DNA of 64,000 bases from DASSUW01 sp963806395 (lineage in GTDB: Bacteria > Actinomycetota > Thermoleophilia > Solirubrobacterales > Solirubrobacteraceae), in NCBI GenBank assembly GCA_963806395.1, contig CAWDYI010000011.1, positions 1 through 64,000 of the forward strand, in the 5' to 3' direction. Shown in pieces: positions 16,284-24,329 of this stretch; within the stretch, counting starts at the first letter, position 1; every line of letters starts with the position of its first letter. The notes under the pieces were generated by a model. That model did no database searches. It had not been told where the DNA came from and worked only from the letters and a program-made list of their open reading frames with translations. Made by a program: the position numbers and the translations under genes.

Positions 16284-16997
16284 TCAGGGCATGAGGCCGG
16301 CGAGCACCTGCTCGGTGCCCTTCAGGTGCTCGCGGACGAGCTGCGCGGCGGCGAAGCCGTCGCGGCGCTTGAGCAGCCGCACGAGCTGCGCGTGCTGATC
16401 GTTGGAGCGGGCGAGCACCGGCGCGGGATGGGCGATGTGGGCGATCAGCTCGCCCATCTGCCCCTGCACCTCGGTCATCGCCGACAGCAGGCGCGTCGAC
16501 CGGGCGGCCTCGGCGACGCCGAGGTGGAAGAACACGTCGGCCCTGCGATAGATCGCGAAGTCGCCGACCTCGCGCATGGCCTCGACCTGCTCGTCGAGGC
16601 GGGCGAGATCCTCGGGCTGGCGGCGCTCGGCCGCCAGCACGACGGCGCCGAGCTCGACCGCGATCCGGTAGTCGAGCACGTCGCGCCAGTGGCCGCCCGC
16701 GAGCTCGATCCGGCTGCTCTCCGACATCGGCGGCGCCTCGGCGACGAAGGTCCCACCGCCGCGACCGCGCGTGGCGATCAGGTGGCCGCTCTCGGTCAGC
16801 GACATGAGCGCCTGCCGCAGCGTCGAGCGGGCGATGCCGAGCTGGTCGGCGAGGTCGCGCTCCGGGGGCAGCCGGGCGCCGGGCCCGAGGAGGCCGAGGC
16901 GGATCGCCGTGCCGAGGCGCTCGACCGTCTCCTCGAGCGTCGTCGCCGTCTGCACGGGCTCGAACACCGCCGCCACGGCGGGGGAGGGAGCCTGCAT
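16284..16997 (-). CDS. GntR/FadR-family regulator with FCD domain
   Basis: A 237-residue transcription factor. The N-terminal winged helix (about residues 23-90) contains 'LPPERDLADQLGIARSTLRQ' and the wing 'GRGGGTFV'. The all-helical FCD effector domain (about 105-230) includes 'DYRIAVELGAVVLAAER', 'HLGVAEAA', 'MGELIAHIAHP' and 'NDQHAQLVRLLKRRDG', with the His and Asp positions that often bind a metal plus carboxylate ligand. It precedes the FAD oxidoreductase gene with a palindrome between, which suggests control by the hydroxyacid substrate. ATG preceded by TACCGT at 8 nt. Confidence 0.9.
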   Translation of the reverse strand: MQAPSPAVAAVFEPVQTATTLEETVERLGTAIRLGLLGPGARLPPERDLADQLGIARSTLRQALMSLTESGHLIATRGRGGGTFVAEAPPMSESSRIELAGGHWRDVLDYRIAVELGAVVLAAERRQPEDLARLDEQVEAMREVGDFAIYRRADVFFHLGVAEAARSTRLLSAMTEVQGQMGELIAHIAHPAPVLARSNDQHAQLVRLLKRRDGFAAAQLVREHLKGTEQVLAGLMP

Positions 16998-17005
16998 CGC
17001 ACAGG

Positions 17006-17011
17006 ACGGTA
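17006..17011 (-). promoter_or_regulatory. Candidate -10 (TACCGT) for the GntR gene
   Basis: TACCGT on the minus strand ends 8 nt before the ATG at 16997, with no Shine-Dalgarno between. Confidence 0.45.
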
Positions 17012-17047
17012 CCCGGGGCGGCCAGGATCCGGCAAGCTTGCGCCCCG

Positions 17048-17932
17048 ATGATCGAAGACGCCCTGCGCGCGTTGGAGCCCGAGCTCGGCCCCGCCGAGAC
17101 GGCGCCCGTACCGCTCGCGGGGGGCAGGACGAACCGCAACTACCGCGTGCGCTTCGGCGGTCGCGAGTGCGTCGTGCGCCTGCCGGGGAGGGACACCGGG
17201 CTGCTCGGCATCGACCGCGACACCGAGCATGCCGCCTCGGTGGCCGCCGCGCGGGTCGGGGTCGGGCCCGACGTCGTGGCCTATGAGCCGTCGCGCGGTT
17301 GCCTCGTCACCGGCTTCCTCGAGGCCCGACCCGTCCCACGCGAGGAGCTGCGCGAACGCGTGCCCGAGGTCGCGGCGGCGCTACGGGCGATCCACGGCGG
17401 CCCGTCGCTGCCGACCACGTTCTCGCCGTTCGAGCTGACCGCCCGCTACGAGCGGACCGCCCGCGAGCGCGGCGGCACGATCCCGTTGTCGTACCCCGAG
17501 GTGCGCGCCGCCGCGGACGCGATCTCCGAGGTCCTGCGCGGCGACCCGGTCCCGTGCCACAACGATCTGCTGACGGAGAACTTCCTCGACGACGGCGAGC
17601 GGCTGCGGATCTTGGACTGGGAGTACGCCGGGATGGGCAACCGCTTCTTCGACCTTGCCAACTTCGCGAGCCACCACGATCTCGGGCCGGACGAGGAGGC
17701 CGCGCTGCTGGCCGCCTACTTCGGCGAGTCCACGCAGGGGCGGCTGGCGGCCGTCAGGCTGATGCGTCTGATGGCCGCATTCTGGGAGGGCATGTGGGGC
17801 GTGATCCAGGCGGCCTGCTCGGAGCTGGACATCGACTACATGGGCTACGCCGACGAGCACCTCGCCAAGGTGCGGGTGAGCCTGGCCGACCCCGGCTTCG
17901 CAACCTGGCTGGAGGACGCCCGTGCCGCGTGA
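17048..17932 (+). CDS. Choline/ethanolamine-kinase-like phosphotransferase (APH fold)
   Basis: A 294-residue kinase of the aminoglycoside phosphotransferase/choline kinase fold. The N-lobe has 'LAGGRTNRNYRV' and Lys/Arg-type contacts in 'ECVVRLPG'. The Brenner motif is 'PCHNDLLTENFL' (catalytic Asp), and the metal Asp is in 'RILDWEYAGMGNRFFDLANF', the exact choline-kinase-like form. Likely substrate is choline, ethanolamine, thiamine or a similar amino alcohol. Its last 11 bp overlap the start of the dimethylglycine-dehydrogenase-like gene, which supports a shared choline/methylated-amine context. Confidence 0.87.
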   Translation: MIEDALRALEPELGPAETAPVPLAGGRTNRNYRVRFGGRECVVRLPGRDTGLLGIDRDTEHAASVAAARVGVGPDVVAYEPSRGCLVTGFLEARPVPREELRERVPEVAAALRAIHGGPSLPTTFSPFELTARYERTARERGGTIPLSYPEVRAAADAISEVLRGDPVPCHNDLLTENFLDDGERLRILDWEYAGMGNRFFDLANFASHHDLGPDEEAALLAAYFGESTQGRLAAVRLMRLMAAFWEGMWGVIQAACSELDIDYMGYADEHLAKVRVSLADPGFATWLEDARAA

Positions 17933-20354
17933 GCGAGCGGTTCCCGACCGTGCGCGCTGCGTGATCATCGGCGGCGGCGTCGCCGGCACGTCGATCGCGT
18001 ACCACCTGGCGCAGCTCGGATGGAACGACGTCGTCCTGGTCGACCGCCGCGAGCTCACCAGCGGCTCCACGTTCCACTCGGCCGGGCTGGTCGGCCAGCT
18101 GCGCTCGTCGCTGACGCTGACGAAGATGATGATGTACTCGGTCGAGCTGTACCGGAAGCTCGGCGGCGGCGAGTTCGATCCAGGCTGGACCGAGTGCGGT
18201 GGCATCCGGCTGGCGTGCACGCCGGAGCGCTGGGAGGAGACGCGCCGGCAGGCGGGCTGGGCGAAGACGTTCGGGCTGCCGCTCGAGCTGATCTCGCCCG
18301 AGGAGGCGCGCGAGCGGTTCCCGCTGATGGTCACCGACGGCGTGATCGGCGCCTCGTGGCTGCCGACCGACGGCTACCTCGATCCGAGCCAGCTCACCTA
18401 CGCGCTCGCGGACGGCGCACGGCGCGGCGGCTGCGAGATCTCCACCCACACGCGCGTCACCGGGATCGACGTCGAGCGCGGTGCGGTGACGGGCGTGCAG
18501 ACGGATCGCGGCGAGATCGAGTGCGAGGTCGTCGTCAACGCGGGCGGCATGTTCGCGGCCGAGATCGGCCGGCTCGCGGGTGTGCGCGTGCCGATCGTGC
18601 CGATGGCGCACGAGTACCTCGTGACGCAGCCGTTCCGCGAGCGCTCCGAGAGCCCCGTCGCGACGATGCGCGACCCCGACCACCTGATCTACTTCCGCGA
18701 GGAGGGCGGCGGCCTCGTGATGGGCGGCTACGAGCGCGAGAGCGCGCCCTGGGCGCTGACCGACGGCGGCCGCGGGCTGGACGCGATCCCGTCCGACTTC
18801 AACGGCCGCCTGCTCGAGGAGGATTGGGACCGGCTGGAGGAGATCGTCGCCAACGCGCGCATGCGCGTGCCGGTGATGGACGCCGTCGGGATCACGAAGC
18901 TGATCAACGGCCCGGAGGCGTTCACGCCCGACGGCGAGTTCTGCCTGGGAGAGACCGAGGTGCGCGGCCTGTTCGTCGCCGCCGGCTTCTGTGCCCACGG
19001 CCTGGCCGGGGCCGGTGGCATCGGCAAGGTGATGGCCGAGTGGATCGTCGGCGGCGAGCCCGAGCTCGACCTGTGGCCGATGGACGTCCGGCGCTTCGGC
19101 GCCCACTACCGCTCGCCGGCCTACACGGTCAAGCGCGTGCGCGAGGTCTACGAGACCTACTACGACATCAAGTACCCCAACCACGAGCGGCAGGCGGGGC
19201 GTCCGCTGCGCGTCTCGCCGGCCTACGACTGGCACCGCGAGCATGGCGCGGCGTTCGGCGAGAAGTCCGGCTGGGAGCGCGTGAACTGGTACTCCGCCAA
19301 CGACGCGGCCGGGAATGCGGGCCTGCGCCCGCGCGGCTGGGCCGGCATGCACTGGTCGCCGGCGATCGGCGCCGAGCACACGGCCTGCCGCGAGGCCGCC
19401 GCGCTGTTCGACGAGACGTCGTTCTCGAAGATCGAGGTCAGCGGCCCGGGCGCGGCGGAGCTGCTCGAGCACCTGTGCGACAACCGCGTCGCGCGCGAGG
19501 TCGGCCGGATCACCTACACGCAGATGCTCAACTCGCGCGGCGGGATCGAGTGCGACTTCACGGTCGCCCGGCTGGCCGACGACCGCTTCGGCATCGTCAC
19601 GGGCACCGCCTTCGGCCGCCACGATCTGACGTGGATCCGGCGCCACGCGGGTGACGGCGTCCGTGTGGAGGACGTCACCTCGCGCTGGGCGTGCGCCGGG
19701 CTGTGGGGGCCGCTCGCCCGCGACGTCCTCGCCGCCGCCTGCACCGACGACCTGTCGTTCCCCTACATGACCTGGCGCGAGCTGACGGTCGGCGACGTGC
19801 CGGTGCGCGCGCTGCGCGTGACGTACGTGGGCGAGCTGGGCTGGGAGCTGTACTGCCCGATGGAGTACGGCGGCGCCCTGTGGCAGACGCTGTGGGAGGC
19901 CGGCCGGCCGCACGGCCTGGTCGCGGGCGGCTACCGGGCGATCGACTCGCTGCGGCTGGAGAAGGGCTATCGCGTGTGGGGCGCGGACATCACGCCGGAC
20001 GAGACGCCGTACGAGGGCGGCCTCGGTTTCTGCGTCCGGCGCGACAAGACGTTCCTGGGCTCCGAGGCGCTCGACGAGGCGCCCGCGCGCCGTCTGTGCT
20101 GCCTGGTGCTCGCGGATCCTCGGTCGGTGGCGCTCGCGAACGAGCCGGTGCGGGTGGGCGACGCGGTCGTCGGCCGCGTCACCAGCGGGGGCTACGGCTA
20201 CACCGTGGATCGCTCGATCGCGTACGCGTACCTGCCGTCCGAACACGCCGAGCCGGGGACCGAGGTGGCGGTCGAGATCTTCGGCGATTGGGTCGACGGC
20301 GAGGTCGCCGCCGAGCCACTGTGGGATGCCGAGGGCCTGCGCGTACGCATGTAA
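17922..20354 (+). CDS. Dimethylglycine/sarcosine dehydrogenase-like FAD-GcvT fusion
   Basis: An 810-residue two-part enzyme. Residues about 10-400 form a DAO FAD domain ('CVIIGGGVAGTSIAYHLA', 'STFHSAGLVGQLRSS' near the covalent-flavin region, 'AAGFCAHGLAGAGGIGKVMA'). Residues about 400-800 are FAO_M plus GcvT-type folate domains ('EKSGWERVNWY', 'DETSFSKIEVSGPGA', 'VTYVGELGWELY', 'DSLRLEKGYRVWGADI'). Members oxidatively demethylate N-methylated glycines and pass formaldehyde to tetrahydrofolate. The GTG start overlaps the kinase gene; a possible choline to glycine-betaine to glycine route is inferred. Exact substrate unknown. Confidence 0.9.
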   Translation: MPRERAVPDRARCVIIGGGVAGTSIAYHLAQLGWNDVVLVDRRELTSGSTFHSAGLVGQLRSSLTLTKMMMYSVELYRKLGGGEFDPGWTECGGIRLACTPERWEETRRQAGWAKTFGLPLELISPEEARERFPLMVTDGVIGASWLPTDGYLDPSQLTYALADGARRGGCEISTHTRVTGIDVERGAVTGVQTDRGEIECEVVVNAGGMFAAEIGRLAGVRVPIVPMAHEYLVTQPFRERSESPVATMRDPDHLIYFREEGGGLVMGGYERESAPWALTDGGRGLDAIPSDFNGRLLEEDWDRLEEIVANARMRVPVMDAVGITKLINGPEAFTPDGEFCLGETEVRGLFVAAGFCAHGLAGAGGIGKVMAEWIVGGEPELDLWPMDVRRFGAHYRSPAYTVKRVREVYETYYDIKYPNHERQAGRPLRVSPAYDWHREHGAAFGEKSGWERVNWYSANDAAGNAGLRPRGWAGMHWSPAIGAEHTACREAAALFDETSFSKIEVSGPGAAELLEHLCDNRVAREVGRITYTQMLNSRGGIECDFTVARLADDRFGIVTGTAFGRHDLTWIRRHAGDGVRVEDVTSRWACAGLWGPLARDVLAAACTDDLSFPYMTWRELTVGDVPVRALRVTYVGELGWELYCPMEYGGALWQTLWEAGRPHGLVAGGYRAIDSLRLEKGYRVWGADITPDETPYEGGLGFCVRRDKTFLGSEALDEAPARRLCCLVLADPRSVALANEPVRVGDAVVGRVTSGGYGYTVDRSIAYAYLPSEHAEPGTEVAVEIFGDWVDGEVAAEPLWDAEGLRVRM

Positions 20355-20357
20355 CAT
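20352..20357 (+). promoter_or_regulatory. Candidate -10 (TAACAT), leaderless
   Basis: TAACAT lies 8 nt before the ATG at 20366 and overlaps the TAA stop of the preceding dehydrogenase gene. Confidence 0.45.
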
Positions 20358-20365
20358 AGTGTCAC

Positions 20366-20740
20366 ATGGCCACAGCGGATACGAAGGCTCTCATCGAGGA
20401 GGGCATCGAGAAGTTCCAGAAAGAGGTTCCTGCCCTTCAGAAGCTCAAGCTCGTGATGGAGCTCGAGCTCCGCGGCCGGGGTGATATCCAGCTTTTTCGC
20501 GTCGAGGTGCCCGGGCCGAAGATCACCAGGGACATCGCCTCCGACGCCAAGGTCCGCCTCTCGGTGCCACGCGGTCACTTCAACGAGCTGGTCCGCGAGG
20601 GCACGATCCGGCACTGGCGTGAGGCGTTCGAGTCCGGCCACGTGCGGGCCACCGGGCCGGTCGAGATCCTGCGCCTGATCGCCAACGTGGTGGAGAAACA
20701 GGAAGAGCGCACCCGCAGCAGAAAGCTGCGGGCGCGCTAG
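20366..20740 (+). CDS. Small SCP2-like protein
   Basis: A 124-residue soluble protein without signal peptide. An N-terminal helix ('ALIEEGIEKFQKEVPALQKL') leads into a mixed alpha/beta domain ('VMELELRGRGDIQLFRVEVP', 'DAKVRLSVPRGHFNELV', 'WREAFESGHVRATGPVEILR') that resembles SCP2 sterol-carrier or lipid-binding folds. A last charged helix is rich in Glu and Arg. It has its own putative leaderless promoter. The fold assignment is by pattern only; its ligand, if any, is unknown. Confidence 0.6.
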   Translation: MATADTKALIEEGIEKFQKEVPALQKLKLVMELELRGRGDIQLFRVEVPGPKITRDIASDAKVRLSVPRGHFNELVREGTIRHWREAFESGHVRATGPVEILRLIANVVEKQEERTRSRKLRAR

Positions 20741-20766
20741 GTCCCTGAGGGTCTGAGGGCTGCCGG

Positions 20767-21387
20767 CTAACGGAACGTGCGCGGATCGACGTAGACGTCG
20801 TCGATCTGCCAGTCCCCGAGCAGCGGGGTGAACTGGAAGGCCACCGGCGTCTTGTCGCCGGGGAGCAGCGGGAGCAGGTTGGCGACCATCAGCATCGGCG
20901 CTGACGGCTTCCACTGGCCGTTACCGAGCACGACGCCGATCGGCAGCGGCACGGTCAGTCCGAGCGAGGTCTTGACGTGGACCGACACGACGAGCGTCGA
21001 GAGCAGGCCGCGGTTCTTCTTCGCGAAGAAACGCATCGTCGGCTCCTTGAGGCCGACACACGCGACCGGTGAGATCGCGGTGCTGCCGGCGGGCAGGGCG
21101 AGCGACTTGCTGTGCCCGGAGCCCCCGACGTTCCACGGCTCGTTGCCGGCGACGACCTTCGCGTTGCCCTTGAGCGTCCAGCCGGCGGTCGACCCTTCGA
21201 AGTTCCCGCCCGTGACGGCCTTGTAGTTCGCCCTGTCGCCCCACGGGGCGAACGGCTGCGTGATCGCGCCGTCGTCGCAGGTTGCTGACGCGGTGAGGAT
21301 GCCCGCGCTCGCGGGCGCGGCCAGCGCGCCGACTGCGATCACCGATGTTGTGGCCGCGAGCAACCCGCGACGTATGAGTCCGTTCAT
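20767..21387 (-). CDS. Secreted protein, unknown function
   Basis: A 206-residue exported protein. ATG 21387 has a Shine-Dalgarno (GGAGGG) and gives a signal peptide ('GLLAATTSVIAVGALAAPAS', cleavage after AxA). The mature part looks like a carbohydrate-binding-type beta-sandwich: 'GNFEGSTAGWTLKGNAKVV' then 'PVAFQFTPLLGDWQIDDVYV', a layout common in Thermoleophilia secreted proteins that end in an Asp-Asp-(V/I)-Tyr strand. Two Cys could form a disulfide. No catalytic motif is seen. It is a monocistron facing away from the HD-GYP gene. Confidence 0.75.
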   Translation of the reverse strand: MNGLIRRGLLAATTSVIAVGALAAPASAGILTASATCDDGAITQPFAPWGDRANYKAVTGGNFEGSTAGWTLKGNAKVVAGNEPWNVGGSGHSKSLALPAGSTAISPVACVGLKEPTMRFFAKKNRGLLSTLVVSVHVKTSLGLTVPLPIGVVLGNGQWKPSAPMLMVANLLPLLPGDKTPVAFQFTPLLGDWQIDDVYVDPRTFR

Positions 21388-21507
21388 GTGATTGTGCCCT
21401 CCATTGGCTTGCCTGCCTGGGACCTGCTTCCTGCCTGTGCTTCTAAAGTCGGCCCGCGGCCCCGCCGACAACATCCAACACGCGTCTAGTTTTGCGCCTG
21501 GTCATGG

Positions 21508-22914
21508 ATGTCTGCTCCCACACATGAACTGGACGCCGCCACCGAGCGGCGCATCGAGCAGACACGTGAGCGCTGGTTTCGCAAGCAGGGCCGGCGCGAA
21601 CGGATCGTCATGCTCCTCTTCAACGTCGGCTTTCTCGCCGGCGCGCTCGCGCTCGCGCTGACCGCCGAGCACACCCGCGGGCCGTCACCGCTGCTCGCGC
21701 TCGCGTTCGTCGGGTCGCTCGCGATCGCCGCGCGGATCGAGTTCTCCGTCGGCGCCGGCAGCGCGGTGCCGACGCAGCTCGTGTTCGTGCCGATGCTGCT
21801 GCTCCTGCCGACCCCGTACGTTCCGCTGCTCGTCGCCGCGGCGCTGGTCGTCTCGGCGGCGTCGGCCCAGCTACAGGCGCGCGCGGCCCCCGGCCGTGCG
21901 CTGAACGGCATCGCCGACGCCTGGTTCTCGCTCTGCCCGGCGCTCGTGATCATCGCGTTCGACGCGCAGCTGCCCGCGTGGGAGCACCTTCCGGTCTACG
22001 CGCTCGCGTTCAGTGCCCAGGTGGCGGTCGACGCCTGCATCTACATCGTCCGCCTCCACCTGTCGCTGGGCGTGCCGGTCCGCAAGCTCCTGTCCGAGCT
22101 CGGGCTGAGCGAGCGCGTCGACCTGCTGCTCACGCCGCTCGGCCTGCTCGCCGCGATCGCCGCCGCCGACGTGCCGGCGGGCGCGCTGCTGATCGTGGCG
22201 CTGTTCCCGCTGCTGATCGGCTTCGAGCGCGAGCGCGAGGGCCGGATCGAGCGCAGCCTCGAGCTCGGCCGCGCGTACCGCGGCACGGCGCTGCTGCTGC
22301 GCGACCTGCTCGAGGAGGAGGACGAGTACACCGGCCACCACACGGAGGACGTCGTCGTGCTCTCGGTCAAGGTCGCCGAGCAGATGCGCGTCGACGAGGA
22401 CACCCTGCGCGCGACCGAGATGGGCGCGCTGCTGCACGACATCGGCAAGATCGCCGTGCCCGACGAGATCATCAACAAGCCCGGCCCGCTGAACGACGAG
22501 GAGTGGGCGATCATGCGCAACCACACCGTCGAGGGCGAGCGCATGCTCCAGCAGGTCGGCGGGCTGCTCGCAAGCGTCGGCGTGGTCGTGCGGGCATCGC
22601 ACGAGCGCTGGGACGGCGGCGGCTACCCGGACGGCCTGGTGGGCGAGGCGATCCCCGTCGCCGCCCGCATCATCTCGGCCTGCGACGCCTTCAACGCGAT
22701 GACGACCGACCGCTCGTACCGCAAGGCGATGCCGCTCGAGGTCGCGCTGGACGAGTTGCACAAGCACTCCGGCACGCAGTTCGCGCCCGCCGTGGTCGAC
22801 GCGCTGGTCGCGGTCGTCGCGAACGGGCCGGAGCCGGTGTGGCAGCTGGACATCGCCGCGGCGGACACCGCGTCAGGTGTCGAACCCAAGACCCAGCCGG
22901 TCAAGCAGCCGTAG
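21508..22914 (+). CDS. Membrane HD-GYP phosphodiesterase
   Basis: A 468-residue protein with an N-terminal block of about seven or eight hydrophobic helices (residues about 33-240), a short charged linker ('IGFEREREGRIERSLELGRA'), and a C-terminal HD-GYP domain (about 265-440). The metal ligands are visible: H in 'GHHTED', HD at residues 310-311 in 'LLHDIGKIAVPDE', H in 'RNHTVEGERML', H in 'ASHERWDGGGYPDGL' with the GYP triad at 372-374, and 'CDAFNAMTTDRSYRKA'. It should hydrolyse c-di-GMP (or cGAMP) at the membrane. Its last 42 bp overlap the convergent FAD gene. Confidence 0.92.
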   Translation: MSAPTHELDAATERRIEQTRERWFRKQGRRERIVMLLFNVGFLAGALALALTAEHTRGPSPLLALAFVGSLAIAARIEFSVGAGSAVPTQLVFVPMLLLLPTPYVPLLVAAALVVSAASAQLQARAAPGRALNGIADAWFSLCPALVIIAFDAQLPAWEHLPVYALAFSAQVAVDACIYIVRLHLSLGVPVRKLLSELGLSERVDLLLTPLGLLAAIAAADVPAGALLIVALFPLLIGFEREREGRIERSLELGRAYRGTALLLRDLLEEEDEYTGHHTEDVVVLSVKVAEQMRVDEDTLRATEMGALLHDIGKIAVPDEIINKPGPLNDEEWAIMRNHTVEGERMLQQVGGLLASVGVVVRASHERWDGGGYPDGLVGEAIPVAARIISACDAFNAMTTDRSYRKAMPLEVALDELHKHSGTQFAPAVVDALVAVVANGPEPVWQLDIAAADTASGVEPKTQPVKQP

Positions 22915-24237
22915 CCACGGCCCGCGCCGCCCGCCGTGCGCGTCGGCGTCCGCGAGCGCCCGCCGCGTGGCCTGGATCACCACCCAGCGCGCCGGCTCGG
23001 GCGGGAACGGCAGCGGCCTGCTGCGCACCAGCTTCAGCCGCGTCCGCTCGGTGTCGGCGCCGTCGAGCAGGTCGAGCGCCACGCGGGCGCCGAACCGGCT
23101 CGCGCCGACGCCGAGCCCGGTGTAGCCGACCGCGTACACCGCCCGCCCGCCGAGCGCGCGCCCGAAGGTCACGCAGAACCGGCTGCAGGTGTCGATCGGC
23201 CCGCCCCATGCGTGCGTGATGGCGATCCCCTCCAGCGCCGGGAAGGTCTGGAGCAGGTGCCGCTGCAGCAGCGCGAACGTCTCCGGCCGCCGGCTGAGCT
23301 GCGCGTCGTCGACCCGGTTGCCGAAGTGGTAGATCGCGTCGTAGCCGCCGAACAGGATCCGGCCGTCGGGCGTCAGCCGGTAGTAGTGGAATTGGTTGCC
23401 GCGGTCGGCGATCCCCTGGGCGCGCGCCCAGCCGACGGCTCCGCGCTGCTCGGCGCTGAGCGGCTCGGTCACGAGCGCGTAGTCGTAAACGGGCGCCACC
23501 AGCCGCCGGATCGAGCGCGTGAGCGGGCGGTACGCGCCGGTCGCCAGCAGCACGCGCTCTGCGCGGACGCTGCCGCCGGGGGTGGTCAGCTGCGAGGCCG
23601 TCGCCCGCTCCACCGGGGTCCGCTCGTACAGCCGGACGCCGAGCGCGAGCGCCGCCCGCCGCAGCCCGAGCGCCAGCGCACCGGGGTCGGCCAGCGCCAC
23701 GCCCGTGCGCTGGAGGACGGCGCCCAGGTACGTCGGCGACGCGACCTCCGCGCGGGTCGCTTCGCGGTCCAGTACCTCCGCATCCCAGCCGTAACGGCGA
23801 AGCAGCGCCGCCTCTTCGGCCAGCTCCGCCACCTCGTGCGGCTGGGTCGCGACGGAGAGCAGCCCGTGCTCCTCCCACGCGGCATCGATCGCGTGCCGCT
23901 CGAGATCCGCCTTCAGGCCGTCGATGTTCTCCCGCCCGAGCGCCTCGAGCGCCTCGAGCTCGCGCGGGAAGCGCGCCGCGCCGTTGACCAGCCCGTGCGT
24001 GAGCGAGGCGTCGACGAAGCCGCCGTTGCGGCCGCTCGCGCCCCACCCGGCCGATTCGGCCTCGAGCACCACGACCTCGCGCTGCGGGCGCTCCTGCTTG
24101 GCCTGCACGGCCGCCCACAGGCCGGTGAAGCCGCCGCCCACGATCGCGAGGTCGGCCTCGACCGCTCCCTCGAGCGGCGGCGAATCGGCCGGCCGCGGGC
24201 GGTCGAGCCAGAACGGGAGGGGAGAGGCGTCGCGCAT
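22873..24237 (-). CDS. FAD-dependent amine oxidoreductase (PuuB/OrdL-like)
   Basis: A 454-residue DAO-family oxidase of the gamma-glutamylputrescine oxidoreductase group. It starts 'SPLPFWLDRPRP', continues with 'DLAIVGGGFTGLWAAVQA' (FAD) and 'GWGASGRNGGFVDASL', the substrate-side motif of PuuB/OrdL enzymes; 'YRLTPDGRILFGGYDAIYHF' and 'AVGYTGLGVGASRFGARVAL' close the FAD site. It could supply the oxidase step missing from the ligase/hydrolase/aldehyde-dehydrogenase operon about 9 kb away. ATG 24237 has TACGCT at 8 nt. The 3' end overlaps the HD-GYP gene by 42 bp. Confidence 0.87.
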   Translation of the reverse strand: MRDASPLPFWLDRPRPADSPPLEGAVEADLAIVGGGFTGLWAAVQAKQERPQREVVVLEAESAGWGASGRNGGFVDASLTHGLVNGAARFPRELEALEALGRENIDGLKADLERHAIDAAWEEHGLLSVATQPHEVAELAEEAALLRRYGWDAEVLDREATRAEVASPTYLGAVLQRTGVALADPGALALGLRRAALALGVRLYERTPVERATASQLTTPGGSVRAERVLLATGAYRPLTRSIRRLVAPVYDYALVTEPLSAEQRGAVGWARAQGIADRGNQFHYYRLTPDGRILFGGYDAIYHFGNRVDDAQLSRRPETFALLQRHLLQTFPALEGIAITHAWGGPIDTCSRFCVTFGRALGGRAVYAVGYTGLGVGASRFGARVALDLLDGADTERTRLKLVRSRPLPFPPEPARWVVIQATRRALADADAHGGRRGPWLRLLDRLGLGFDT

Positions 24238-24245
24238 GCGGTCGC

Positions 24246-24251
24246 AGCGTA
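24246..24251 (-). promoter_or_regulatory. Candidate -10 (TACGCT), leaderless
   Basis: TACGCT on the minus strand ends 8 nt before the ATG at 24237; no Shine-Dalgarno is present. Confidence 0.45.
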
Positions 24252-24329
24252 CGCTGCCGCCGTGGCAACGGCCGCCGGCCAGTTCGAGATCGCGACGCTC
24301 GTCTTCGGCGCCCTCTGATGCGGATGGCG

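Noticed and set aside
17754..20357. 867-codon minus-strand frame opposite the dimethylglycine-dehydrogenase-like gene
   Set aside because: Shadow of the real FAD-GcvT gene; no signal, no motif.
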